Positions 24,125 through 33,600 of a stretch of DNA of 64,000 nt are shown piece by piece. The position numbers were made by a program, and so were the translations under genes. This DNA comes from Methylibium sp965279545. Lineage in GTDB: Bacteria > Pseudomonadota > Gammaproteobacteria > Burkholderiales > Burkholderiaceae_C. Within the stretch, counting starts at the first letter, position 1. Each line of letters opens with the position of its first letter. A model generated the notes under the pieces. That model ran no database searches, was not told the DNA's origin, and saw nothing but the letters and a program-made list of their open reading frames with translations. Location: positions 3,534,001 to 3,598,000 of the forward strand of contig NZ_OZ257250.1 of NCBI RefSeq assembly GCF_965279545.1. Reading direction: 5' to 3'.

Positions 24125-24763
24125 CTAGCCCGGCAACCGTGCCCGGTGCAGATCGGCACGGGTGTAGAGCTGATCGCGGTCCGACAGCTTCTTGGCCAGC
24201 CGCTGCACCATGCCGTGCGTGCCGGACGGTGCGGCGACCACCGGCATCAGCGTCAACCACGCGGCCAGACCCAGCCAGAGCCAGTGCCGCGGAATCGGCG
24301 GCGGCTGGCGGGTCTCCAGCGCCAGCGCGGTCGCGCTGGCCGCCGCACCCACGGCGAAGCCCAGCACGACCTCCGAACCCGAATGCGCGCCGATGATGAC
24401 CCGCGACAGCGAGACCAGCGCCGCCAGTGCATAACCGGCCCCGATCGCCCAGCGCGGCGGCACGGCCACCGGGCTGCACAGCGTGCGCAGCAGCACCGGG
24501 TAGATCGCGGCCGCCAGCATGGCGTGCCCCGAGAGGCCGGTGAAATCGAGCGACACGCTGCCCAGGCCCCAGCCCATGAAGGCGACCTTGGTCACCAGCG
24601 TGAGGAAGGCGGCCGAGCCCAGCAGGGCCAGCCAGGCGAGCAGCGGACGCCGGCTCGGCGTCGCCCACCACCACCACAGCGCGGTGCTCAGCGCCATCGG
24701 GATCACGATGCCGGATTCGCCGAAGCGCGTGAACCAGTGCCAGAGAAGCATGACGAACGTCAT
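24125..24763 (-). CDS. PAP2 family phosphatase, variant active site
   Basis: 212 residues with about five membrane segments. TGLSGHAMLAA (about 77) is the SGH motif and SRVIIGAHSGSEVVLG is the third motif, where Glu stands in the place of the Asp of SRxxxxxHxxxD. The first motif lacks the usual RP. Likely acts on lipid pyrophosphates or phosphatidic-acid-like lipids in the membrane, if active. ATG 24763 overlaps the stop of a small upstream frame in TGATG. Convergent with tag. Confidence 0.75.
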   Translation of the reverse strand: MTFVMLLWHWFTRFGESGIVIPMALSTALWWWWATPSRRPLLAWLALLGSAAFLTLVTKVAFMGWGLGSVSLDFTGLSGHAMLAAAIYPVLLRTLCSPVAVPPRWAIGAGYALAALVSLSRVIIGAHSGSEVVLGFAVGAAASATALALETRQPPPIPRHWLWLGLAAWLTLMPVVAAPSGTHGMVQRLAKKLSDRDQLYTRADLHRARLPG

Positions 24764-24921
24764 CAGGTAGTCGATTCTCGAAAACGCAAGAAAAGGAAAC
24801 GGGCCGCACTGCCAGGCGCGGCCCGTGAACGGGACAGCGCAGCGCTGGTGCCACGCTCGAAGGCCGAGGGTCTTTTCGTTTCGCCCAGGGCCTCCCTCTC
24901 GCTCGAAGCATTGTCTGCCAT
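24763..24921 (-). CDS. Small coupled ORF before the PAP2 gene, 52 residues
   Basis: ATG 24921 has GGAGG five bases upstream on the minus strand; the stop overlaps the PAP2 start as TGATG, a classic translational-coupling signature. The product starts MADNASSEREALGE, is rich in Ser/Arg and ends FLFLRFREST. Composition is not strongly protein-like, so it could be a leader peptide that controls translation of the PAP2 gene. A 9-bp stem with arms 24799-24807 and 24818-24826 lies inside it. Confidence 0.4.
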   Translation of the reverse strand: MADNASSEREALGETKRPSAFERGTSAALSRSRAAPGSAARFLFLRFRESTT

Positions 24922-25090
24922 GAGGACCTCCGTCGCGATCACCAACACCAGGGGGAGCGGCGTCCTCATCGCCGGGTCTTTCACAAGCGAGAAATAGGCC
25001 ACGTCCGGCAGCCGGCGGGCAAGGGTCCGAGGGCGGTTTCCTCGCGGGCGAGGGGCGCTGGTGCCGAGAGCCCTCCCTAGAATGCCCCGG

Positions 25091-26617
25091 ATGACCGCCG
25101 TGCCCCCTGTTGTGCCCGTTTCGACCACGGCCCGTCCCGCCCACCGGCGCAAGCTGTTCTGGGTGGCGCTGCTGTACTTCAGCGAGGGCCTGCCGCTGGG
25201 CGTGTTCTTCGACCTGTTCCCGGTCTACTTCCGCCAGCAGGGCGTGAACCTGGCCGACATCGGCCTGTTGTCGCTGCTGGGCCTGGCCTGGACGGTGAAG
25301 TTCCTGTGGGCGCCGGCGGTCGACTGGGCGCGGCACCACCGCTGGTGGGTCGCCGCCGCCAACCTCGGCATGGCGGCGGTGATGGTCGCGTTCGCGATCG
25401 CCGGGCTGGCGCTCGGGCCCTGGGTGTGGGTCGCGATCGGCGGCTTCACGGTGCTGTCGGCCACCAACGACATCGCCACCGACGGCTACACGATCGAGCT
25501 GCTCGACCAGCGCGAGTACGGCATGGCGAACGGCCTGCGCATCGGCTTCTACCGCGCCGGCATGCTGACCGCAGGCGTGTTGCTGATGGTCTCGGGCGCG
25601 CTCGGCTGGGGCGCGGCCTACACGCTGGGCGCGCTGGTGTTCGGCCTCAACGCCGGCATGGCGCTGCTCGCGCCGCCGGAGAAGCCGCGCGTCGGCGCGC
25701 CGCCCAGCACCGTCGCCAAGGAATTCGGCCTGCTGCGCGGGCAACCCGGCTTCCTGGTGGCGCTCGGCCTGGTGCTGGCCGGCCTGCTGTGGCCGGTGCT
25801 GGGGCCGCTGGCGCGGGCGACGCACTGGAGTGCCGTGGAGGCGGTGAGCGCCACGTGGTGGTTCCGCGGCGCGCTGCCGGTCGGCCTGATGTTCGCCGGT
25901 GCGGCGCTGCTGGTGCGGGCGGCGCGGGCACCGCAGGCCCTGGCGCTGCGCGACGGGCCGGTGTTCGGCGCCTGGGTCGAGCTGCTGTTGCGGCCCGGCA
26001 TGGTGGCGGTGCTGGCCTTCATCCTGCTGTTCAAGCTCGGCGACGCCGCCATGGGCTTCATGGTCAAGCCGTTCTGGGTCGATGCGGGCTTCAGCGCGGC
26101 GCAGATCGGCTTCGTCAGCGTCAACCTCGGGCTCGCGCTGTCGATCGCCGGCGGCCTGGTCGGCGGCTGGTACGTCGACCGGCGCGGCATCTTCCGCGGC
26201 CTGTGGGTGCTGGGGCTGTGGCAGGCGCTGTCCAACCTCGGCTATGCCGGTGCGGCGCACCTGGTGCCGCTGCTGACGCCCGGTGCCGCGGCGACGATCG
26301 GCGTCGAGCCGCTGCACCAGGCGATGGTCTACGCAGCCAGCGCGCTGGAGAGCTTCACCGGCGGGCTGGGCACCGGCGCCTTCCTCGCCTTCCTGATGGG
26401 CATCACCAGCAAGGCGCGCGCGACCACCGAGTACGCGATCCTGTCCAGCATCTTCGCCTTCAGCCGCGCGGTGGCCGGCTGGGCCGGCGGCATCGGTGCG
26501 CAGGAACTGGGCTACGCGAGCTACTTCTTCCTCACCTTCTGGCTGTCGTTCCCGGCCTATCTGTTGCTGCCGGCGGTGCGCCGGATGCTGGAACGCGAAG
26601 CTGCTCCCGGAGTCTGA
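25091..26617 (+). CDS. AmpG-like MFS permease
   Basis: 508 residues from ATG 25091. Twelve or more membrane segments; YFSEGLPLGVFFDLFPVYFRQQG near the start, LAWTVKFLWAPAVDW, and TNDIATDGYTIELL are the signature segments of the AmpG/MFS group that imports anhydromuropeptides for cell-wall recycling or beta-lactamase induction. With 508 residues it fits AmpG of beta- and gammaproteobacteria. Other close MFS roles cannot be excluded. Followed five bases later by the M48 protease gene, likely the same transcript. Confidence 0.75.
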   Translation: MTAVPPVVPVSTTARPAHRRKLFWVALLYFSEGLPLGVFFDLFPVYFRQQGVNLADIGLLSLLGLAWTVKFLWAPAVDWARHHRWWVAAANLGMAAVMVAFAIAGLALGPWVWVAIGGFTVLSATNDIATDGYTIELLDQREYGMANGLRIGFYRAGMLTAGVLLMVSGALGWGAAYTLGALVFGLNAGMALLAPPEKPRVGAPPSTVAKEFGLLRGQPGFLVALGLVLAGLLWPVLGPLARATHWSAVEAVSATWWFRGALPVGLMFAGAALLVRAARAPQALALRDGPVFGAWVELLLRPGMVAVLAFILLFKLGDAAMGFMVKPFWVDAGFSAAQIGFVSVNLGLALSIAGGLVGGWYVDRRGIFRGLWVLGLWQALSNLGYAGAAHLVPLLTPGAAATIGVEPLHQAMVYAASALESFTGGLGTGAFLAFLMGITSKARATTEYAILSSIFAFSRAVAGWAGGIGAQELGYASYFFLTFWLSFPAYLLLPAVRRMLEREAAPGV

Positions 26618-26622
26618 AAACC

Positions 26623-27639
26623 ATGAGCCTGTCGACCCCCTCGTCCCGTTACCACTGCAGCCTGTGCGCGGCTTTGTCGCGGCTCGGTGCGCAGCATGCC
26701 GCGGCGCAGTGCGCGCCACCGCAGCCGCAGCGCCGCCGCTTCGCGGCCGCGCTGCTCGGCGCCGGTGCCGGTCTGGCACTGCCGGCGGCCGCGCGCGAGG
26801 GCGTCGACGTCGGCAAGCAGTCGGGCTTCTCGAAACTGGTGTCGGCCGAACAGGTGGAGCAGGCGGCGACCCAGCAGTACGCGCAGTTGCTGCAGGAGGC
26901 GCGCGGCAAGAACGCGCTGGTGTCCGGCGACAACACGCAGACGGTGCGGCTGCGCTTCGTCGCGCAACGCATCATCCCGTTCACGCCGGAATGGAACGCG
27001 CGCGCGCCGGGCTGGAAGTGGGAGGTCAACCTGCTGGCCAGCAAGCAGATCAACGCCTTCTGCATGCCGGGCGGCAAGATCGCCTTTTACACCGGCCTGA
27101 TCGAGCAGCTCAAGCTGACCGACGACGAGGTCTCGATGGTGATGGGCCACGAGGTCGCGCATGCGCTGCGCGAGCATGCACGCGAGCGCATGGGCAAGTC
27201 GGCCGCGACCAACATCGGCCTCGAGCTGGGCGCCGCACTGCTCGGCCTGGGCAATGCCAGCCGCACGATCGCCGGCATGGGCGCGCAGCTGCTGCAGCTC
27301 AAGTTCAGCCGCGACGACGAGTCCGAGGCCGACCTGGTCGGCATGGAGCTGGCCGCGCGCGCCGGCTACGACCCGCGCTCCGGCGTGAGCCTGTGGACCA
27401 AGATGGGCCAGGCGACCGGCGGCGCTGGCGGGGGCAGCGGCAGCAAGCTGGCCGAGTACGGCTCGACCCACCCGCAGGGGCCGACGCGCATCCACGACAT
27501 CGAAGCCAACCTGCCCAAGGTGATGCCCTTGTACGAGCGCGCGCCCAAGCCCACGCAACGCTGGGATGCCGGCCTCGGCGACAGCGGTGACCGCAAGGCC
27601 AACAAGCCGGCGACGCCGGGCCGCGAGCAGGCGCGCTGA
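26623..27639 (+). CDS. M48 family zinc metalloprotease
   Basis: 338 residues. The N-terminus is odd: Cys-rich head YHCSLCAALSRL then RRRFAAALLGAGAGLALPAAA, a Tat-like export signal at about 38-58. Protease core: MPGGKIAFYTGL, GHEVAHALREH (His176, Glu177, His180) and DESEADLVGM (Glu235 as third zinc ligand). Probably a periplasmic or membrane-bound quality-control protease of the LoiP/BepA type; it lacks a TPR tail. A Gly-rich stretch and a basic tail end the protein. Confidence 0.85.
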   Translation: MSLSTPSSRYHCSLCAALSRLGAQHAAAQCAPPQPQRRRFAAALLGAGAGLALPAAAREGVDVGKQSGFSKLVSAEQVEQAATQQYAQLLQEARGKNALVSGDNTQTVRLRFVAQRIIPFTPEWNARAPGWKWEVNLLASKQINAFCMPGGKIAFYTGLIEQLKLTDDEVSMVMGHEVAHALREHARERMGKSAATNIGLELGAALLGLGNASRTIAGMGAQLLQLKFSRDDESEADLVGMELAARAGYDPRSGVSLWTKMGQATGGAGGGSGSKLAEYGSTHPQGPTRIHDIEANLPKVMPLYERAPKPTQRWDAGLGDSGDRKANKPATPGREQAR

Positions 27640-27667
27640 AGGTCGCCCCGCCGGTGCGATTGGAGGA

Positions 27668-28315
27668 TCAGGCGTCGCGCACGTAGGGGTTGTGACGCCG
27701 CTCGTGGCCGAAGCTGCTCTGCGGCCCGTGGCCGGGGATGAACACGGTGTCGTCGCCGAAGGGCCAGAGCTGGGTGCGGATCGAGCGGACCAGCGTGTCG
27801 AAGTCGCCCTGCGGGAAGTCGGTGCGGCCGATGCCGCCGGCGAACAGCACGTCACCGACGAAGGCCCGCCCCGCCTCGCGCGACACGAACACCACGTGGC
27901 CCGGCGTGTGGCCCGGGCAGTGCCGCACTTCGAGCGCGCACTCGCCCAGCGTCACGCGGTCGTCGGCGCCGCCCTCGCAGAGCCAGCGCGTCGGCGTGAA
28001 GGGCTCGCTGGGCGGGAAGCCGAACATCCGGCTCTGCTGCGCCATGGCGTCGATCCAGAACTGGTCGCCCGCGTGCGGGCCGATGATCGGCAGGCCGTCT
28101 TCGCGGGCGAGCTGCGCCGTGCCGCCGGCGTGGTCGATGTGCGCGTGGGTCAGCCAGATCGCTTCGAGCGCCAGGCCCAGGCGCGCGGCTTCGGCGCGCA
28201 GCCGCGGCAGTTCGCCGCCGGGGTCGATGACGGCCGCCCGGCGGGTGGCCTCGCACCAGACGATGGAGCAGTTCTGCTGGAAAGCGGTGACCGGGACGGT
28301 GAGGTACCGGAGCAT
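27668..28315 (-). CDS. MBL-fold hydrolase, glyoxalase II-like (YcbL type)
   Basis: 215 residues. LTHAHIDHAGG (about 55-65) is the metal-binding core, followed by CPGHTPGHVVF and VGDVLFAGGIGRTDFP with later IPGHGP, all metal ligands of the group II glyoxalase family. The start VPVTAFQQNCSIVW is typical of the YcbL branch. Predicted to hydrolyse S-lactoylglutathione or a related thioester in the cytoplasm. Confidence 0.9.
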   Translation of the reverse strand: MLRYLTVPVTAFQQNCSIVWCEATRRAAVIDPGGELPRLRAEAARLGLALEAIWLTHAHIDHAGGTAQLAREDGLPIIGPHAGDQFWIDAMAQQSRMFGFPPSEPFTPTRWLCEGGADDRVTLGECALEVRHCPGHTPGHVVFVSREAGRAFVGDVLFAGGIGRTDFPQGDFDTLVRSIRTQLWPFGDDTVFIPGHGPQSSFGHERRHNPYVRDA

Positions 28316-28328
28316 GCGGCGGCGGGCC

Positions 28329-28547
28329 TTACTTCTTGCCGGCCAGCCCGACGATCAGCACCAGCGCGCCGACGCCGAGCAGCAGGTAGCCGACCACCGG
28401 CGCGGGCTTCTTCTGGTCGGTCGTCGTGATCTCCAGCGGCCCGAGCTTGGCGACGGTCTCCTGCCTGTCGAAGCTCAGGACGCCGGTCGAGATCAGGCCG
28501 CCGACGATGAGCAGCAGGATGCCGACGATGAGGGCGGGGGTGCGCAT
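28329..28547 (-). CDS. Small two-pass membrane protein, 72 residues
   Basis: ATG 28547 with CGGAG 8-12 bases upstream. Two hydrophobic segments (about 5-23 and 50-70) flank a short loop with KLGPLEITTTDQKKPA. Builds of this type are annotated as DUF3185-like in many Gram-negative genomes, but I am not sure of the family. It is 136 bases downstream of the last large gene of the DUF6603 cluster and could be cotranscribed. Confidence 0.6.
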   Translation of the reverse strand: MRTPALIVGILLLIVGGLISTGVLSFDRQETVAKLGPLEITTTDQKKPAPVVGYLLLGVGALVLIVGLAGKK

Positions 28548-28683
28548 GGTGTGTCTCCGGTGGAAGGTCTGTGCAGGCCCGTAGTCTGCACGACCCGCCG
28601 CCCGCCGCCTCGACGTGCTCCTGCGCACGCCGGCGCCGAGGCAGCCGAACACGCCGCGTGCGTTCGGCGTGGCGCGCTCGCGC

Positions 28684-30648
28684 CTACAGCTGCCCCGGTC
28701 GCAGCTGGAGGTCGAAGCGCAGGCCGCTGTTGGCCTCGCCGCGACCGACGCGCTTGCGCCGCCCGACCCACAGCAGCGCGCGGCCGTCGGCGGTGCGGGC
28801 GTACTGGAAGCGCCGCTCCACCACCACGCCGCTGCGGCCGACCTCCTCTTCGGCGATGCGCAGCGGCGCTTCCTGCCAGGGCAGCACGCTGGTGTCGGTG
28901 CGCAGCAGCTGGCCGCGCGGGTGGAAGGCGAACACGGCCAGGTCCGCGGCGCGGCCCGGGTCGATCGGCGTCAGCGGCTCGACGAACTCGCCCGCGGCGG
29001 CGAGCCGTTCGAGAAACGCCTCGAGCCCCGGTGTCGCGGCCAGTGCCTCGGCGTCCTGGCGGTAGAAGCGCTTCATGCCGCCGCGCAGCAGGTGGATGTC
29101 GAGCGACAGGTTGCCGGCCTCGCGCGCCGGCAGCAGCGGCAGCCAGTGGCTGGGCACCGAGGTCATCAGCCGGTACAGCAGCGGCGCATTGCTGCTGGCC
29201 ACGCTGGGCTGCTGGCGGATCGAGTAGCGCTGGTCTTCGAGCGCGCGGTCCAGCGGCTCGCCGCTCGTGCCCTGCACGCGCTTCTCGATCGCCCACACCA
29301 GGTTGGCCATCTCGTCGCGCGCGAAGGCCACTTCTTCGAGCGGATCGCCCTCCAGCGTGTCCGACAGCGGTGGCGGCAGGAACAGCCAGCCGCCGTCGGC
29401 GCTGTCGTTCGCGCCGCTCGCGGGGCTCAAGCCCTGCAGACGCCAGGGCACGCCGTCATCGGCGGCCACCGGCGCGATCTCGGTGACGATGCCGAAGGTG
29501 TCGGTCACGCTCATCGCGCTCACGCGGTACAGCCCGCCGGCCAGCAGGCGCGCGGGCACCATGAACCAGTCGTTGCCGTGCACCAGCGCGTACTCGGCCA
29601 CCATCATGCGCACCAGGTCCAGCTTGGCCGCGTCGATGCGCGCGAAGTTGACGCGCGCGTCCTCGAACTCCCAGTAGCGCGAGGCCGGCATGCCGGGGTA
29701 CTGCACCGGCGTCGCGAAGGAGCGGCGCGGCGCGGCGTCGTCGAGCAGCGGCACCTCGCCCGGCATCAGCGTGCGCGGGCTGTCGGCGGCGAGGTCGAAG
29801 TCGTGCCAGTCGATGCGGCCGTCGACGTACTCCTGCGCATCGAGCCGCCAGCGCTGCGCGGTGCCGCCTGCGCCGCGGCCGGCGGCGAGCTCGAAGGCGT
29901 ACTCCTGGTGCTCGGGCAGCCAGGCGGCGGTGTCGCCTTCGAACACGAAGTCCTCGACCCACGCCAGCCACTGCGCGAGCACCGGCTGCGCGGCGGCGCC
30001 GAGCCCGGCGGCGGCCAGTTCGGCCGGCAACCCGGCAAGCGTGCCGTCGGCCTGGCGCAGCGGGCGCAGGGCCGCGGCCAGCGCTGCGGCATCGATGCTG
30101 CCGTCGCGCAGCAGCAGATGCCACAGCATGCCGGCCGGGTCGCTCAGCGGATCGGCGGGCTCCGGCACGGCCAGCGGGAAGACGCCGCGCACCGACTCGG
30201 CGAGCGCCGGCTGGCCGGCGTCGGTGGCCAGGCGCGCCAGCATGCGGCCGGCTTCGGCCAGCGCGCGGCGGTGCGGTTGTCGCGCGGCGAACACCGGCTC
30301 GGCCTCGACCAGGGTCTCGAGCGGTGGATGGCCGAGCGCCGGATCGCCGAGGGCGCGAAAGCTGTCGGCCGCCGGGTCGCGCCCCGGCGCCCAGCCGAGC
30401 ACCGCCGTGCCTTCGATCCGGTAGCTGACCTCCAGCGGCGAGCCGGCGTCCTCGCCCGCGAGCTCGCCGAACTGCCATTGACGGCCCAGCATCCACAGCG
30501 GATCGGCCACGCGCGCGGCGAGCGCCTCGTCGTAGCCGTCGGCCGCCGGGTCGACCTCCAGCCGGTACAGCGTGGTGATCGCGGCGACGACCGCCTGCAG
30601 TTGCTCGGCCGCCGCAGCCGCCAGCACCGTCTTGTCGAATTGCATCAT
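28684..30648 (-). CDS. Large uncharacterised protein, fourth gene of DUF6603 cluster
   Basis: 654 residues; start ATG 30648 with AAGGACC about ten bases upstream. No signal peptide or membrane segment. The segment VADPLWMLGRQWQFGE followed by EDAGSP (about residues 48-70) is distinctive, and I recall it in unnamed proteins from actinobacteria and other phyla that accompany DUF6603 proteins. The remainder is mixed alpha/beta with a C-terminal VVERRFQYARTADGRALLWVGR-like strand region. Unknown function; encoded last in the block, 37 bases after its neighbour. Confidence 0.75.
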   Translation of the reverse strand: MMQFDKTVLAAAAAEQLQAVVAAITTLYRLEVDPAADGYDEALAARVADPLWMLGRQWQFGELAGEDAGSPLEVSYRIEGTAVLGWAPGRDPAADSFRALGDPALGHPPLETLVEAEPVFAARQPHRRALAEAGRMLARLATDAGQPALAESVRGVFPLAVPEPADPLSDPAGMLWHLLLRDGSIDAAALAAALRPLRQADGTLAGLPAELAAAGLGAAAQPVLAQWLAWVEDFVFEGDTAAWLPEHQEYAFELAAGRGAGGTAQRWRLDAQEYVDGRIDWHDFDLAADSPRTLMPGEVPLLDDAAPRRSFATPVQYPGMPASRYWEFEDARVNFARIDAAKLDLVRMMVAEYALVHGNDWFMVPARLLAGGLYRVSAMSVTDTFGIVTEIAPVAADDGVPWRLQGLSPASGANDSADGGWLFLPPPLSDTLEGDPLEEVAFARDEMANLVWAIEKRVQGTSGEPLDRALEDQRYSIRQQPSVASSNAPLLYRLMTSVPSHWLPLLPAREAGNLSLDIHLLRGGMKRFYRQDAEALAATPGLEAFLERLAAAGEFVEPLTPIDPGRAADLAVFAFHPRGQLLRTDTSVLPWQEAPLRIAEEEVGRSGVVVERRFQYARTADGRALLWVGRRKRVGRGEANSGLRFDLQLRPGQL

Positions 30649-30685
30649 GGTCGGGGTCCTTCGCGCCGCTGGCCGTGGTGGCGCC

Positions 30686-33600
30686 TCATACCTTGCCGCT
30701 GGCCCACAGCTGGCCCGTCGACGACAGCGCGGTGCTCAGCACGGCCTGGTCGGCGAGGTGCTTGAAGTCCAGTCCGGCGACCGTCGGCGCCTGCAGGTCG
30801 TTGATCAGGTTCATCGGCAGCGCGAGGTTCACCGCGCCATCGAGCTGCGCCGGGCGCACCAGCCGCAGGCGGCTGAGTTCCAGTGCTTCCAGTACCGTGG
30901 CCAGCACGTCGTCGAAGCTCCACCACGCCATGTCCAGCGCCGGCGGCACGGCCAGCAGCAGCGTCTGCGGCGCACGGGCGCCGGGCGCGTCGTAGTGGAA
31001 GGCGACCCCGGCGGTGGTGGTGTGCAGCGGCACGGTCTCGTTCCAGTCGTCGCACACCAGCGCGGCCAGCGGTGTGCCGGCCTGCACCGCGGGCAGGCCC
31101 TGCGGCGCGTGCAGCGCCACGGCGAGGTCGGGCCGCTGATGGGCGAGGCCCAGCAGCGGGTCGGTCGCGATGTCCGGCACATCCGGCCAGGCTTCGGGCA
31201 GCGCGACCCAGGGCTGTTCCCAGGGCGCCTTGGCGTCGGCGCCGCCGCTGCGGCCGGTGGACTGCAGCACCGCGAAGCGCTCGCTCGGGTAGGGCGCCAC
31301 CAGCGATTCGCGCGCGAGCAGCAGGCTCTGCAAATGGTCGACGCTGCGCCGCACCTTGGCGAGCTTGGGCAGCCAGCCCGGCACCACGGCGGCGCGGCCG
31401 GCGCCGAGCGTGGCCTGCGCGTCCAGACAGGCCTGCACGCCGGGCGCCGCCGCGCCCATCGTGAACAGCGGCAGCACCGGGAAGCCGCGGCCGAACACGG
31501 CCTCCAGCGTTGCGCGGGCAATCGGTGCGAGCTTGCCGACCGTGTCGGCAGCGGCCACGTCGGCGCGCAGCTCGCCCGCCTGGCGCAGGCGTGCTTCGAG
31601 CTGCCGCCGCACGCCGTCGCCGCGTTCGAGCAGGGCCTGCAGGGCGGCGTCGCCGTTCAGCGACACGGCCCGGCCGTCCTCGGTGCCGGGCACACCGAAC
31701 ACGCGGCAGCCGCGCAGCGCGGCGGTCGTGGCGTCGGCGTCCTTGGCGGCCAGCGCGAGCTGCAAGGCCTTCAACGCCGACTGCAGCGCTTCGACCGCCG
31801 CTGCCGCGCGCTGGTCGAACTCGGCCGCGTCGGCGCCGGGAAAGTCGCCGTCGGTCGCACCGGCATCGAAGCGGCCTTCGATCACCGCGAGATCGCTGCG
31901 CAGCGCCGCCCGCGCGCCGCCGACCAGCCGCCGCGCGAGGCCGAGCAGCGCCTCGAGCTGCACCAGGCCGGGCTGCTGCCCCTGCTCGTCGACCTGCAGC
32001 CGCAGCGCGCGGCCCGGGAAGGCCGCCGCACCCTGCGCGAACAAGGCTTCGACCAGCGCCAGCCGCAGGCGACTCAGGTCCTCCGGCAAGGCGTTCTTCG
32101 CGCCTGGGGCCGCCTCGTCGGGCGCCATCACCTGCGTGTCGCCGCGCGCGCCGCCGGGGGCGTCGAGCGCCATCGACAATGCCAGCGGCGACAGGCCGAG
32201 CTGCGACGGGTCGACGCTCAGTTCCTGCAGGCGGTCGTCGTCGGTGATGACGCGGCCGGTCAGTGCGAAGCCGCCCGGCGGGCCGATCAGGTCGGCCAGC
32301 CAGGCGTTCAGGCGCGGCTCGGCGGCCGCGGCTGCATCGGCCGGCCAGCCGGCCGGGGCCGGCGCCTGCGGATCGAGCAGCAGCACGAGCCGCTGCGTGT
32401 AGCTGATGCCGTCGCGCGGGCTCAGCACCGACTGCGGCTCGATCGGCATGGCCTGCTTGTCGAGCGTTGCCAGCGCGGCGGCGGCCCGCTCCATGTTGCC
32501 CTGCGCGAGCTGGTAGACCCCCTCGCTCACCGCGACATCGCACACCGCGTCCCACAGCGTCGCCATCTGGTCGAGCAGGGCCTGCACTTTGTTGCGCGCG
32601 TCGCCGGCCGGCACGACGTTGGCGGCGGCCGCGCCGGCGTTGAGCAGCTTGACGCCGTCGGTCACGTCGCGCGCGACGATGGCTTCTTCCTGCGCCGTGG
32701 CCGCCGGTGCGGCGGGCGGGCGCAGCGGGAAGGTGCGCCGGTAGTCGAGCACGAACTGCGCGAGCAGCGCGTCGCGCAGCCCGCGCTCGAAGCGGTAGCC
32801 GATCAGCACCGCCAGCGGCTGGCCTTGCGCGAGGCCTTCGAAGATGTCGCGCGCATTGCGCACGCGCCGGGACGACAGGTCGAGCGTGAAGGCCGCGCGG
32901 GCCTGCGCATCGTTGGCGAGGTAGCCGCTGCGCAGCACGGCCGCGGCCGCGGCATGGCGCAGCGACGGGGCGAGCACATGCCCGAGGCTTTCGCGGTGGC
33001 CCGCGCCGTCGGGCTGCAGGCCCTCGACGACGCCGAAGGCCCCCACGTGCACGCCGGTGCGGCGCTGGCCCGCCGCGCCCTGGCGCAGCCGCGCCAGCCG
33101 GCGCGTCGCGAGCGAGGTGTACCAGGTGTCGAGCCGGTGGTCGAAGCTGTCGAGCGTGGTGCGCAGTGCCCAGTTGAGTTCGCCCACGCTGCGCCCCTGC
33201 AGGGCGAGCAGGCTGGCCTTCACGCCGGCGAGGTCGCGCGTGTCGCGCGGCAGCTTCGCGGTGGTCGCGTCGAACTGCGCGCGCCGGGTCTCCTGGAACC
33301 AGCTCAGCACCAGCGGTGTGCCCGTGGCGAGCGCCGATGTCGCGATCTCGTGCGCCGCACGCGCGGTGTACTGGCCCACCGAATCGGCGCCGGTCAGGGC
33401 GGGCGCACGCGTGAAGGCGAGTTCGCCGACATGGCTCAACGTCGTCACGGCCGCGTTGGGTTCGGGCTTCTCGATGCCCACCGTGCGCGGCGTCTGCGCC
33501 AGCCCCTGCACGGTCTTGATGCCGTCGACCGCGATGGCGAAGGGCTCGACCACACGGCGGTTCGCGGCATCGGCCTCGAGGTCGGCCGAGTACGCCAGCA

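Noticed and set aside
24799..24826. 9-bp stem as an intrinsic terminator
   Set aside because: No T-run on either strand and it lies inside the small coupled frame before the PAP2 gene.
24125..26779. Minus-strand frame of 884 codons running through the PAP2 gene and the MFS gene antisense
   Set aside because: Only its last 212 codons, from ATG 24763, are the PAP2 protein; the rest is the antisense of the permease.
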